A stretch of DNA of 64,000 nucleotides from JAJXWB01 sp046349085 (lineage in GTDB: Bacteria > Pseudomonadota > Alphaproteobacteria > Rhizobiales > Beijerinckiaceae), in contig JAXMDA010000007.1 of NCBI GenBank assembly GCA_046349085.1, forward strand, positions 1 to 64,000. The letters run 5' to 3'. Below, piece after piece: positions 1-9,200 of this stretch (the first letter of the stretch is position 1; each line of letters opens with the position of its first letter). The position numbers were made by a program, and so were the translations under genes. The notes under the pieces are model-generated. The model saw only the letters and a list, made by a program, of their open reading frames with translations, made no database searches and was not told where the DNA came from.

Positions 1-469
1 CCGCGTCGGGAAACACCTTGGTCGGGTAATGCTCCGCAAAGTCCGAGACGCCGTCGAATTCGCCGAGGTCGAGAATGCGGTCGACGAGGATTTCCGCCTC
101 GCGCTCGAATTGCTCGCGCAAGGCTTTCACGACGCCCGGCGTCATCGTGCGCGCCAGCACGGTGCGCGTGCGCGTGTGCAGCGGCGGATCGGCTTCGAGC
201 ACGATGCTCGGCGGCCGCCACGGCGTCTCCTTCTTGAAATTGGCGAGGCCGACGCCGGCGGCCGACGAGAATGTCTGCCACTCGCTGAGCACGCGCTGCA
301 CGTCGGCGTGCCGCGCGACGACATAGCATTCGTATTTCGGCGACCACAGGACCGGCCCCGCCTCGCGCATCGCTTCGAAATGCGGATAGGGGTCGTCCAT
401 GAACTCGCGCGCGAACGGATCGATGGCGAGAACCGGCGCGGACGCTCTTGTCTGCGTGGCGGCGTTCAT
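1..469 (-). CDS. Cytochrome P450, CYP199A-like (5' part only, runs off the window)
   Basis: The first 156 residues are present; the rest, including the oxygen-binding I-helix and the haem-ligand cysteine loop, lies beyond the left edge. The visible part matches, as I recall it, the N-terminus of CYP199A2/A4 of Rhodopseudomonas palustris: an AIDPF start, a DPYP motif, then FKKETPWRPPS and LEADPPLHTRTR (C-helix region with the haem-propionate-contacting HTR). CYP199A enzymes oxidise para-substituted benzoates such as 4-methoxybenzoate using a dedicated ferredoxin. The ATG lies 11 bases after the stop of a solute-binding protein on the same strand, so the two are probably co-transcribed, suggesting uptake plus oxidation of an aromatic acid. 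Subfamily and substrate are inference from a partial sequence. Confidence 0.85.
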   Translation of the reverse strand, partial: MNAATQTRASAPVLAIDPFAREFMDDPYPHFEAMREAGPVLWSPKYECYVVARHADVQRVLSEWQTFSSAAGVGLANFKKETPWRPPSIVLEADPPLHTRTRTVLARTMTPGVVKALREQFEREAEILVDRILDLGEFDGVSDFAEHYPTKVFPDA

Positions 470-480
470 GATCGACTCCC

Positions 481-1692
481 TCACTTTACGAGGGCGCAGC
501 CGCCCTCGGCCATCGGCCGGAACGCCTGTTCGCCGGGGATCGTCTTGACGAGCTTGTAGTAGTCGTAAGGATACTTGCTCTCTTCCGGCGTCTTCACCTG
601 GAAGAGATGCATGGCGTGAACCGCGCGGCCGTCGGCGCGCACGCTCATGTCGCCGAACAGCGGATCCTTGAATGGCGCCTTCTTCATCTGCGGCACGACG
701 TCCTTCGCATTGTCGCTGCCGGCGGCGGCGACCGCCTTCAGATAGGCGAGCGTGGAGGAATAGACGCCGGCTTGATTGGCGCTCGGCATCTTGCCGCCCA
801 TGCGCGCGGCGAACTTCTTCGCGAAGGCGCGCGTGTCGTCGTTCATGTCCCAGTAGAAGGCTTCGGTCAGCAGCAGGCCCTGGCCGGTCTTCAAGCCCAT
901 GGCGTGCACGTCGTTGACGAACATCAGGAAGGCGACGAGCGACTGTCCCTGCGCGCGCATGTTGAACTCGGCCGCCTGCTTCATCGCGTTCGCCGTGTCG
1001 GGGCCGGCGTTGGCCAGCCCGATGACCTTCGCTTTCGAGGCCTGCGCCTGCAGGAGGAACGACGAGAAGTCCGAAGCGCCGAGCGGATGCTTGCTCGAGC
1101 CCAGAACCTTGCCGCCCTTCGACTGGATATAGGCGGTGGCGTCCGCCTCGATCGAATTGCCGAGCGCGTAATTGACCGTCACGAAATACCAACTGTCGCC
1201 GCCGCGCTCGAGCATGGCGCCGGAGGTCGAATGCGAGATCGCCCAGGCGTCGGTCACCCATTGCACGAGATTGGGCGAGCAGGCCTTGCCCGTCAGGTCG
1301 GACGAGGCCGTGCTCGACGCCAGCATGGTCATCGGCGTGTCGCGCACGATGGTGTTGACGGCGAGCGCGACGCCGGAATTCGGCAGGTCGACGATGGCGT
1401 CGACCTTTTCCACGTCGAGCCAGCGGCGCACAATGGCCGTTCCCACGTCCGGCTTGTTCTGGTGATCGCCCGAGACGATCTCGACCTTGAGGCCCTTGCC
1501 GCCGCCCGCGAAATCCTCGGCCGCCATCTTGGCGGCTTCGATCGAGCCCGGACCGTTGTAGTCCTGGAACACGCCCGAGGTGTCGTTGAGCACGCCGATG
1601 CGCACGACGCCGTCGGAAATCTCCGCCGCCGCGGGCGTTGTCGCCAGACCGATGCAGGCCAATGCGGCGAAACCCTTTGTGTGCCTCTTCAT
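481..1692 (-). CDS. Periplasmic substrate-binding protein of a Liv-type ABC transporter
   Basis: 403 residues with a Sec signal peptide (basic MKRHTKG start, hydrophobic stretch, PAAAE cleavage-like site near residue 23), followed by a type-1 periplasmic binding fold starting VRIGVLNDTSGVF. This is the LivK-like family that binds branched-chain amino acids, amides, urea or aromatic acids. A GAGGAGG-like ribosome site precedes the ATG. No permease or ATPase genes adjoin it inside the window; the next gene downstream is the CYP199A-like P450, so the ligand is plausibly an aromatic carboxylate rather than leucine. It is only distantly similar to the second such protein at 25.6 kb. Confidence 0.85.
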   Translation of the reverse strand: MKRHTKGFAALACIGLATTPAAAEISDGVVRIGVLNDTSGVFQDYNGPGSIEAAKMAAEDFAGGGKGLKVEIVSGDHQNKPDVGTAIVRRWLDVEKVDAIVDLPNSGVALAVNTIVRDTPMTMLASSTASSDLTGKACSPNLVQWVTDAWAISHSTSGAMLERGGDSWYFVTVNYALGNSIEADATAYIQSKGGKVLGSSKHPLGASDFSSFLLQAQASKAKVIGLANAGPDTANAMKQAAEFNMRAQGQSLVAFLMFVNDVHAMGLKTGQGLLLTEAFYWDMNDDTRAFAKKFAARMGGKMPSANQAGVYSSTLAYLKAVAAAGSDNAKDVVPQMKKAPFKDPLFGDMSVRADGRAVHAMHLFQVKTPEESKYPYDYYKLVKTIPGEQAFRPMAEGGCALVK

Positions 1693-1895
1693 GCGCTCCT
1701 CCTCTGCGTCGTCGGCGCGCGCGGACGCGCGGCGTCGTCGCGTTGCAGCCGTCGGGGGTCGTCAGTGCCGGCCGTGCCGGATGGTTTCCTCAGGCGTCGG
1801 GCTCTTCGGCCCGATCCGCCCTGACGTTGTCATCACAATATTGCGATGTCAACTTTTCCGGCAAACCCGTATCGTCCGCTGGATGCGGACACGGC

Positions 1896-2984
1896 CTATC
1901 CCACCTGGCCGCGATGGCGAAGAAACTGATCCGCCAGCACGCAGGCGACCATGGCCTCGCCGACAGGCACGGCGCGGATGCCGACGCAGGGGTCGTGACG
2001 GCCCTTGGTCAGGATTTCCGCCTCGTGCCCCGCGCGGTCGATGGTGCGGCGCGGGGTCAGGATGGACGAGGTAGGCTTGACGGCGAAGCGCGCGACGACC
2101 GGCTGGCCCGTCGACAGGCCGCCGAGAATACCGCCGGCGTTGTTCGACAGGAACAGCGGCTTGCCGTCGTTGCCCATGCGCATTTCGTCGGCGTTCTCCT
2201 CGCCGGTGAGTTCGGCGGAGGCGAAGCCCGCGCCGATCTCCACGCCCTTCACCGCATTGATGGTCATCAACGCGCCGGCGATCTCGGAATCCAGTTTCGC
2301 GTAGATCGGCGCGCCCCAGCCGGCGGGAACGCCGTCTGCGACGATTTCGATCACCGCGCCGATCGAGGAGCCGGCCTTGCGGATGCCGTCGAGATATTTT
2401 TCCCATTCCTGCGCGGCGACAGGGTCGGGGCAGAAGAAGGGATTGCGCGCGATCTCGTCCCAGTCCCAGCGCGCGCGGTCGATCCTGTGCGGGCCGACCT
2501 GCACCAGCGCGCCGCGGATCGTCACGCCCGCCACGACCTTGCGCGCGATGGCGCCGGCCGCCACGCGCGCCGCCGTTTCGCGCGCCGACGAGCGCCCGCC
2601 GCCGCGATAATCGCGAATGCCGTATTTCGCCTCGTAGGTGAAATCGGCATGGCCCGGACGGAACTTGTCCTTGATGTCCGAATAATCCTTCGAGCGCTGG
2701 TCGACGTTCTTGATGAGGAGCGCGATCGGCGTTCCCGTCGTCACCTGCCGGCCCGTGGCTTCATCGACGAACACGCCCGACAGGATTTCCACCGCGTCCG
2801 GCTCCTGCCGTTGCGTGGTGAAGCGCGACTGGCCGGGCCGCCTCTTGTCGAGAAACGCCTGGATCTCGGCCGCCTCGAGCGGGATCATCGGCGGGCAACC
2901 GTCGACCACGCAACCCAGCGCCGGCCCGTGGCTTTCGCCGAAGGTCGTGACGCGGAAGAGATGGCCGAAGCTATTGTGCGACAT
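1896..2984 (-). CDS. aroC: Chorismate synthase
   Basis: Catalyses the last shikimate-pathway step, converting 5-enolpyruvylshikimate-3-phosphate to chorismate with reduced FMN. The protein (362 residues, family size) starts MSHNSFGHLFRVTTFGESHG, the N-terminal signature with the conserved GESHG histidine, and continues with GRSSARETAARVAAGA, a second family signature. An in-frame ATG 66 bases upstream exists, but the conserved protein begins at 2984. It is on the same strand as the upstream-lying solute-binding gene but separated by about 200 bases, so it is probably its own unit. The 3107 gene is divergent. Confidence 0.97.
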   Translation of the reverse strand: MSHNSFGHLFRVTTFGESHGPALGCVVDGCPPMIPLEAAEIQAFLDKRRPGQSRFTTQRQEPDAVEILSGVFVDEATGRQVTTGTPIALLIKNVDQRSKDYSDIKDKFRPGHADFTYEAKYGIRDYRGGGRSSARETAARVAAGAIARKVVAGVTIRGALVQVGPHRIDRARWDWDEIARNPFFCPDPVAAQEWEKYLDGIRKAGSSIGAVIEIVADGVPAGWGAPIYAKLDSEIAGALMTINAVKGVEIGAGFASAELTGEENADEMRMGNDGKPLFLSNNAGGILGGLSTGQPVVARFAVKPTSSILTPRRTIDRAGHEAEILTKGRHDPCVGIRAVPVGEAMVACVLADQFLRHRGQVG

Positions 2985-3106
2985 GTTAGTCCCTGCGTCG
3001 CGCCGTGCGCGACATGGGACGCTTGTGTCGCGCTTTGTCGGCCCCGTCAAATCGGCTGGCGCGAGTGCGAACCCGCGCTAGCTAAAGCCGTACCCCGGAG
3101 ACGCCG

Positions 3107-4228
3107 ATGCGCATGATCCTGCTGGCCGCCTTCGCCGCCCTCGCCCTGCCGGCGCCCGGCGCCCTCGCGCGCGACGCGACGCCCGAGCCGCGGCTTCTCG
3201 AGAACCTCAAGAAGATCAAGCTGCCGCCAGGCTTTACCATCAGCGTTTACGCCTCAGGTCTGCCCGAGGCCCGCCAGATGGCGTGGGGCGACAAGGGCGT
3301 GCTGTTTGTCGGCTCGTTCGACGCGGGCGCCGTCTATGCGGTGACGGAGCAGGCCGGCAGGCGCGTCGTGAAGACGATCCTGACCGGGCTGTCCATGCCG
3401 ACCGGGCTCGCCTTCCGCGACGGCGCGCTCTATGTCGCGGCCGTCAACCGCATCCTGCGCTACGACGGCGCCGAGGAGAACCTCGACCGGATGCCGCAGC
3501 CGAAGATCGTCTACGACGATCTGCCGTCGAGCCGGCATCACGGCTGGAAATATCTGACGCTCGACAAGGATGGCCGCCTCACATTCGGCGTCGGCGCGCC
3601 CTGCAACATCTGCGACCTGCCAAAAGGAACGGGCGAGGTTCGCCGCCTCGACCCTGCGACCGGAAAAGCCGAAACGATTGCGCGCGGCGTGCGCAACACG
3701 GTCGGCGGCGATTTCGATCCACGCTCGGGCCGCTTCTGGTTTTCGGAGAATGCGCGCGACTGGATGGGCGACGACATGCCCGCCGACAAGCTGAACATGA
3801 TCGCCAGGGAGGGCGCCGACTACGGCTTTCCCTATTGCCATCAGGGCGACACGCCCGACCCGAAATTCTCCGCCGGCCGCGCGTGCAGCGAGTTCGTTCC
3901 GCCCGTCGCCAACATCGGCGCGCATGTCGCGCCGCTCGGCATGAAATTCTACACCGGCGCGCAATTCCCGGCCGACTACCGCGACTCGATCTTCATCGCC
4001 GAGCACGGCTCGTGGAACCGCGCCGTCTTCAGCGGCGGCCGCATCGTGCGCGTGGTCGCGACGGCGGATGGCAAGTTCGAAAAGGAAGAGGTCTTCGCGT
4101 CCGGCTTCCTGCAGGGCGCGCGCAGCTATATCGGGCGGCCGGTCGATGTGTTGCAGGACAGGGATGGCGCGCTGCTGGTTTCCGACGATTACGCGGGCGC
4201 GATCTATCGCATCGACTACCGGAAATAG
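3107..4228 (+). CDS. Secreted sorbosone/glucose dehydrogenase-like beta-propeller protein
   Basis: 373 residues with a signal peptide ending near ALARD (residue 22). The mature part begins LPPGFTISVYASGLPEARQMAW and has repeated blade motifs typical of the soluble PQQ-dependent aldose/sorbosone dehydrogenase fold; GDFDPRSGRFWFSENARDWMGDD and NMIAREGADYGFPYCH are conserved loops, the latter the usual 'YGWP' substrate/PQQ-side motif. It probably acts in the periplasm as an oxidoreductase, but many members have no known substrate and may not bind PQQ. There are paired cysteines (PCNICDLP) without a following histidine, so it is not a c-type haem site. It stands alone, divergent from aroC. Confidence 0.85.
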   Translation: MRMILLAAFAALALPAPGALARDATPEPRLLENLKKIKLPPGFTISVYASGLPEARQMAWGDKGVLFVGSFDAGAVYAVTEQAGRRVVKTILTGLSMPTGLAFRDGALYVAAVNRILRYDGAEENLDRMPQPKIVYDDLPSSRHHGWKYLTLDKDGRLTFGVGAPCNICDLPKGTGEVRRLDPATGKAETIARGVRNTVGGDFDPRSGRFWFSENARDWMGDDMPADKLNMIAREGADYGFPYCHQGDTPDPKFSAGRACSEFVPPVANIGAHVAPLGMKFYTGAQFPADYRDSIFIAEHGSWNRAVFSGGRIVRVVATADGKFEKEEVFASGFLQGARSYIGRPVDVLQDRDGALLVSDDYAGAIYRIDYRK

Positions 4229-4301
4229 CGCAGCAGGAAACGGGTGGGCCGCGCTCTGAAGCCCAGGCTATCGATGCATCGTCATTCTCACGGAGATTAC
4301 G

Positions 4302-4955
4302 ATGCATCGCCAGCAAAACCCCGGCATTCTCTATTTCGGCACGCCCGTCGTGATCGTCTCGTCGCTGAACGCCGACGGCTCTGCCAATCTCGCGCCGATG
4401 TCGTCGATCTTCTGGCTCGGCTGGCGCTGCATGATCGGGCTCGCCGCAACATCGAAGACGACCGAAAACATTCTGCGTTCCGGCGAATGCGTGCTCAACC
4501 TGCCCGACGACGGCATGACCGCCGCTGTCAATCGTCTCGCCCTGACCACGGGCACGGATCCCGTGCCGGCCGGCAAGGCGACGCGCGGCTACGTTCATTG
4601 CGCCGACAAGTTCGCACGCGCGGGGCTGACGCCTGACGAAAGCGAAATCGTCGCCGCCCCGCGCGTCCGCGAATGCCCGGTGCAACTGGAGGCGAAACTC
4701 GAGGCCACGCACCAGATGGCGGTGCGCGACTGGCCGGGCGGCGCGCATTGCTTCGAACTGCGCGTGTTGCGCGCGCACATCCACGAGAGCATCTTGATGA
4801 AAGGCGAGAGCGACCGTGTCGATCCGGATCTCTGGCGCCCGCTCATCATGAGCTTCCAGAAATTCTATGGGCTCGGACCGCAGCTCGAACCCTCCGTGCT
4901 TGCGCAGGTGCCGGAGCGGCTTTATCGCACGCCCGACCACGCCGGCGCGGCGTAA
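4302..4955 (+). CDS. Flavin reductase-like / FMN-binding split-barrel protein
   Basis: 217 residues. The N-terminal half, GTPVVIVSSLNADGSANLAPMSS followed by CMIGLAATSKTTENILRSGECVLNLP, is the flavin reductase-like (DIM6/NTAB) FMN-binding domain. Such proteins either reduce flavins for two-component oxygenases or act as flavoenzymes of unknown substrate. The C-terminal third (about 140-217) is less typical and holds a second beta-strand set. An ACGGAG ribosome site precedes the ATG. The start codon sits inside the second of two identical 8-base palindromes GATGCATC (4273-4280 and 4301-4308). Substrate cannot be told from sequence. Confidence 0.8.
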   Translation: MHRQQNPGILYFGTPVVIVSSLNADGSANLAPMSSIFWLGWRCMIGLAATSKTTENILRSGECVLNLPDDGMTAAVNRLALTTGTDPVPAGKATRGYVHCADKFARAGLTPDESEIVAAPRVRECPVQLEAKLEATHQMAVRDWPGGAHCFELRVLRAHIHESILMKGESDRVDPDLWRPLIMSFQKFYGLGPQLEPSVLAQVPERLYRTPDHAGAA

Positions 4956-4972
4956 TCGACTGCCGCTCCGCC

Positions 4973-5090
4973 GTCATTGCGAGCCGACAGAAGTCCGCTG
5001 TTGCGGACTTCGTCTGAAAGCGAAGCAATCCATCCCCTGGATCAGTTCGTAGGGATGGATTGCCTCGTCGCTTCGCTCCTCGCAATGACG
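4973..5090. repeat. Intergenic palindromic repeat, family B (copy 1), with a nested hairpin
   Basis: Outer inverted repeat: GTCATTGCGAG at the left and CTCGCAATGACG at the right, with inner arms GCGAAGCAATCCATCCC and GGGATGGATTGC. A second, unrelated hairpin (AAGTCCGC/GCGGACTT, 4991-4998 and 5003-5010) is inserted in the left arm. The repeat lies between the flavin reductase gene and the convergent ppk2 gene. Two more copies are at 26.8 and 40.7 kb. Confidence 0.9.
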
Positions 5091-5115
5091 GTCTTCATCT
5101 GGGCGCCGCTGGGGC

Positions 5116-6129
5116 CTAGCCGCGCTTCAACTCCGGATGCACGGTCTTGCCGAGAATATGGCTGTCGTGCCCGATCACATGCTCCGTCGTTCCGACGATC
5201 AACGGATCGGGCGTGCGCACGATCGAATGATCCTTGTTGGGATAGGGCAGGGACGACAGGAAATGCGTCATGCAATTCACGCGCGCGCGCTTCTTGTCGT
5301 CCGATTTCACGATCGTCCAGGGGGCGTCGGCCGTGTCCGTGTAGAAGAACATGGCTTCCTTGGCTTCCGTGTAATCGTCCCACTTGTCGAGCGACGCGCG
5401 GTCGATCGGCGACAGCTTCCACTGCTTCAGCGGATCGTGTTCGCGCGACTCGAAACGGCGGCGCTGCTCCTCGCGCGACACCGAGAACCAGAATTTGAAG
5501 AGGCGGATGCCGGAGCGCACGATCATGCGCTCGATCTCCGGGCACTGGCGCATGAACTCGAGATATTCCGACGGCGTGCAGAAGCCCATGACGCGCTCGA
5601 CGCCCGCGCGATTGTACCAGGAACGGTCGAACAGGCAGAGTTCGCCGGCGGCGGGAAACTGCTGGATGTAACGCTGGAAGAACCACTGCGTCTTCTCCCG
5701 CTCGGTCGGCTTCTGCAGGGCGACGACGCGCGCGGTGCGCGGATTCATGTGCTCCATGAAGCGCTTGATCGTACCGCCCTTGCCGGCCGCGTCGCGGCCT
5801 TCGAACAGGATTATGATCTTCTCGCCGGTCTCCTCGATCCAGCGCTGCGCCTTCAGCAACTCCTGCTGGAGCGCGATCATGTGCTCTTCGTACGGCTTCA
5901 CGCGCATGCGCTGTGCGTAGGGATATTCGCCGCTTTCGAAGAGCTTGCGGATCAGGATCGGATCGTGACGCATCGCCCCGACGGACATGTGCTCTTTCGG
6001 CGCATCGTTCGCGTGCTCGGCCTTGCCCGGCTTGTCCTTGGACTTGCCGTCTTTGGCCTTGTCGCCCTTCGCGACAACCGGCTCGACGGCCACGGCGCCA
6101 GGATCTTGCTTAATTTCTTCGTGCGTCAT
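5116..6129 (-). CDS. ppk2: Polyphosphate kinase 2 (class I-like)
   Basis: 337 residues. After a lysine/asparate-rich, probably disordered leader (about 1-45), the PPK2 domain shows a Walker A loop FEGRDAAGKGGT (about residue 110), a lid arginine-rich segment, and the Walker B-like LFDRSWYNRAGVE. Class I PPK2 enzymes phosphorylate nucleoside diphosphates with inorganic polyphosphate, or run in reverse. The single PPK2 domain and length agree with class I. It lies 102 bases downstream of the large Pls-type synthetase on the same strand, so co-transcription is possible but not certain. Substrate preference (ADP or GDP) cannot be read here. Confidence 0.93.
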   Translation of the reverse strand: MTHEEIKQDPGAVAVEPVVAKGDKAKDGKSKDKPGKAEHANDAPKEHMSVGAMRHDPILIRKLFESGEYPYAQRMRVKPYEEHMIALQQELLKAQRWIEETGEKIIILFEGRDAAGKGGTIKRFMEHMNPRTARVVALQKPTEREKTQWFFQRYIQQFPAAGELCLFDRSWYNRAGVERVMGFCTPSEYLEFMRQCPEIERMIVRSGIRLFKFWFSVSREEQRRRFESREHDPLKQWKLSPIDRASLDKWDDYTEAKEAMFFYTDTADAPWTIVKSDDKKRARVNCMTHFLSSLPYPNKDHSIVRTPDPLIVGTTEHVIGHDSHILGKTVHPELKRG

Positions 6130-6231
6130 CCGTCAGCCTCCCGACAAAATTCGATCGTGAAGACTGGCGGAGCGCGCATTTGCGCGCCTTGATCGGCCTC
6201 AACAGTTTTGACGAATGTCAGGAAATGCCGG

Positions 6232-9200
6232 CTAAGCCGCTGTTGCAGCCTGCATTTTCTCCCGCGCGCGCGGTTCGGCGGGCGCCCCGATCCATTCGGA
6301 ATTCGTCGGGATGGATTCGCCCTTCATCACCAGCGTCAGCGGACCGAGCTGCGCGTAATCGCCGACCTGCGTATCGTAAAGCACGGTCGAGCCCGCGCCG
6401 ACGGTGACGCCCCGGCCGAGATTGACGCGGCCGACCTTCATCACGCGGTCTTCGTAAAGATGCGTCTGCAGGGCGCACAGCGAGTTCAGCGCGCAGAAAT
6501 CGCCGACCGTCACGCAATCGAATTCGGTGATGTCGGTCATGTCCATGTAGACGCCCTTGCCGATCTTCGCGCCGAACAGGCGCAGCGTCCACGGCAGGAA
6601 CGGCGTGCCGCGCAGATGGTCCAAAAATACCCTGCCCGCAAGGCCCCAGTACATGACGGCGACGGCTTCCGTGCGCATGGCCCAGAAGGACCACATCGGC
6701 TGCACCTGCGGCTGGTAGCGGCCCATGGTCGCCCATTTGATGCCGATTACGACCCCCGTCATCGCCATGGAGATGATGACGGAGGAAACGATGAAATAGA
6801 ACAGGAACGCGCCGTAGTGGCGGTCGAGGATCGTCTGGCCGAACCATTGCACCGCCCAGGTGCCGAAGGTGATGTAGAGCATCGTCGGCAGCGAGATATG
6901 CACGGCCTCGAAGGTCGCGCGCATGAATTTCTTCCACCACGGCGGCTCGTAGGTCCAGTTGGCGCCGCCGCCGTCGAATTTCTGCCGCACCGGCAGCTTG
7001 ATCGGCGGCGAGCCGAACCAGGTGTCGCCCTCCGACATGAGCTCGTTGGCAGGCGGCTTCGACTTGATGCCGATCAGCGCGCCGGTCGGAATATTCGCGC
7101 CGGGCGGCACCACGCCGTCGTTGCCGACGAAGACGCGCGACCCCGTCTTCACGCTCGCCAGCGTCATCCAGCCGCGCCGGATGTCCTCGTCGCCGAGCAC
7201 GACCTCGTCGGCGATGAAGCACTTGTCGCCGATGTCGACGATGTCGTAGCGGCCCGACAGGTTGGTCGAGATTTCCGAATCCTTGCCGATGCCCGCGCCC
7301 ATCAGGCGATACCACGTGCGCATGTAGACGGTGGCGAACAGCGACGACAGCGTCTCCAGCGTCACCTCGGTCGCCAGCGCCACCGCCCATTTGCGCAGGT
7401 AGAACCATGAATGGACGGAATAGACGCCTTCCTTCACGCGCGGCAGGATCGCCCAGCGCACGACCGCGATGAAGCCGACCGTAAGAATGACGAGCGCGAA
7501 CGACGTCGGCCAGGCGAACAGCGGAATGGCGGCGAGGTAATAGGTGCGGTCGAGGATGTCGAGCCAGGAATCCATCCGGTCGAACACCCAGAACGCGGGG
7601 AAGATCGGCAGCAGGCCGAGCGGCGGGATCACCAGCAGCAGCACGGTGTAGAGGAACGTATGCAGCGCGCGTCGCCCGGGCGTCGTCGTCGCCGGCGCCG
7701 GCAGTTCGCTCTCGTCGACATGGCCGACTTTTCGCGCGGGCGAGCCGTCCCAGATTTCGTGCGCGCCGATCTGCGTGCCGGCGGGAACGGAGGTCAGGTC
7801 CTTCAGCTCCGCGCCCTGGCCGATGACGCAGCCTTCCTCGATCACGCAGGACGTGCCGACATAGGCGTCCGCGCCGATGTCGATGCGGCCGATGATGAGT
7901 TCGTTGCCGACGACGCGCGCATTGGCGAGCTTCAGCTTCGTGCCGAGCGAGGCGCCCGCGCCGATGGTCACGAGATCGATCGCGCCGGCTTCCACCTCGC
8001 TGATGAGCGCGTCTTCGCCGATCTTCGCGCCCATCGCCGAGAGATAGAGGCGCATGATCGGCGAAGCCTGGAACCATTTGATATGGCAGAGCGCCATCAG
8101 GTGCTGCGCCAGCCACCAGCGGAAGTAGTACGACCCCCACAAGGGATAGCGCCCGGGCTTCGTGCGCCCGAGCAGCAGCCATTTCGCGGCGATGGATATG
8201 AGGATCGTCGCGAGATTGATGCAGAGATAGACGCCGAGCAGCGCGACGATTTCCGACAGCAGGCTGGCGTCGGGATCGGTGAGCAGCATGTAGCTGACGA
8301 ACACGCCGAGCCATTGCGCGGTCATCAGGCCGAGGATGAAGGGCAGCGCGATCGCCTGCGCGAGACCGCACAGGAAGCGCCGCAGGAAGGGCGGCGGCTC
8401 GAAGGAAAGGTCGCGCGCTTCGCCCGCCGTGTCCGCCTTGCCGTCAAGATGCGCCGAGATCGCGCGCAGCGAGCGCAGGTTGTAGACGTCCTGCAGCGTG
8501 ATCGAGGCGAGCCGCGGCGTCTCGCGCACGGCGGAGACGAACCGCGCCGCCAGCAGCGAATGGCCGCCGAGGTCGGTGAAGAAGTCCGCGTCGAACGGCA
8601 TGGCCTGCGGCGGCAGCGTGCGCTTGGCGGCCTCCAGCAGCGCAGCTTCCGTCTGCGTGCGCGGCTCCTCCTGCTCCTCGACGGGGGCGGCGGCCTTCAG
8701 CTCCGCCTTCTTGAGCAGGTTGCGGTTGACCTTGCCCGACGGCAGCTTCGGCAGCGTGTCGAGAATTTCGTAGCGGCCGGGCACCATGTAGGGCGGCAGA
8801 TTGGCGCGCAGCTCGCTGCGCATATGCCGGGCGTCGAGTTCGGCGCCCTTGTTCGGCGTGAGGAAGGCGACGAGTTCGTCGATGCCGTCGACCGCGCGCA
8901 GGACGACCGCGGCCTGCGACACGCCCGCAAGATCGGTCAGCTTCGCCTCGATCTCGCCGAGCTCGACGCGAAAGCCGCGGATTTTCACCTGATCGTCGAT
9001 GCGGCCGCGGAAATTGATGGCGCCCGCCTCGTCCATCACCACGGCGTCGCCGGAACGGTACAGGATCGGGTCGCTGGCGGCGGAGGCGAAGGGATTGGCG
9101 ACGAATTTCTCCGCCGTCAGCTCGTCGCGCTTCAGGTAGCCTTTCGCGACGCCCGGGCCGCCGATCAGCAATTCGCCCTCGATGCCGCGATCGAGCAGGT

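Noticed and set aside
3595..3625. Haem c site in the sorbosone-dehydrogenase-like protein (PCNICDLP)
   Set aside because: The C-x-x-C pair is not followed by histidine.
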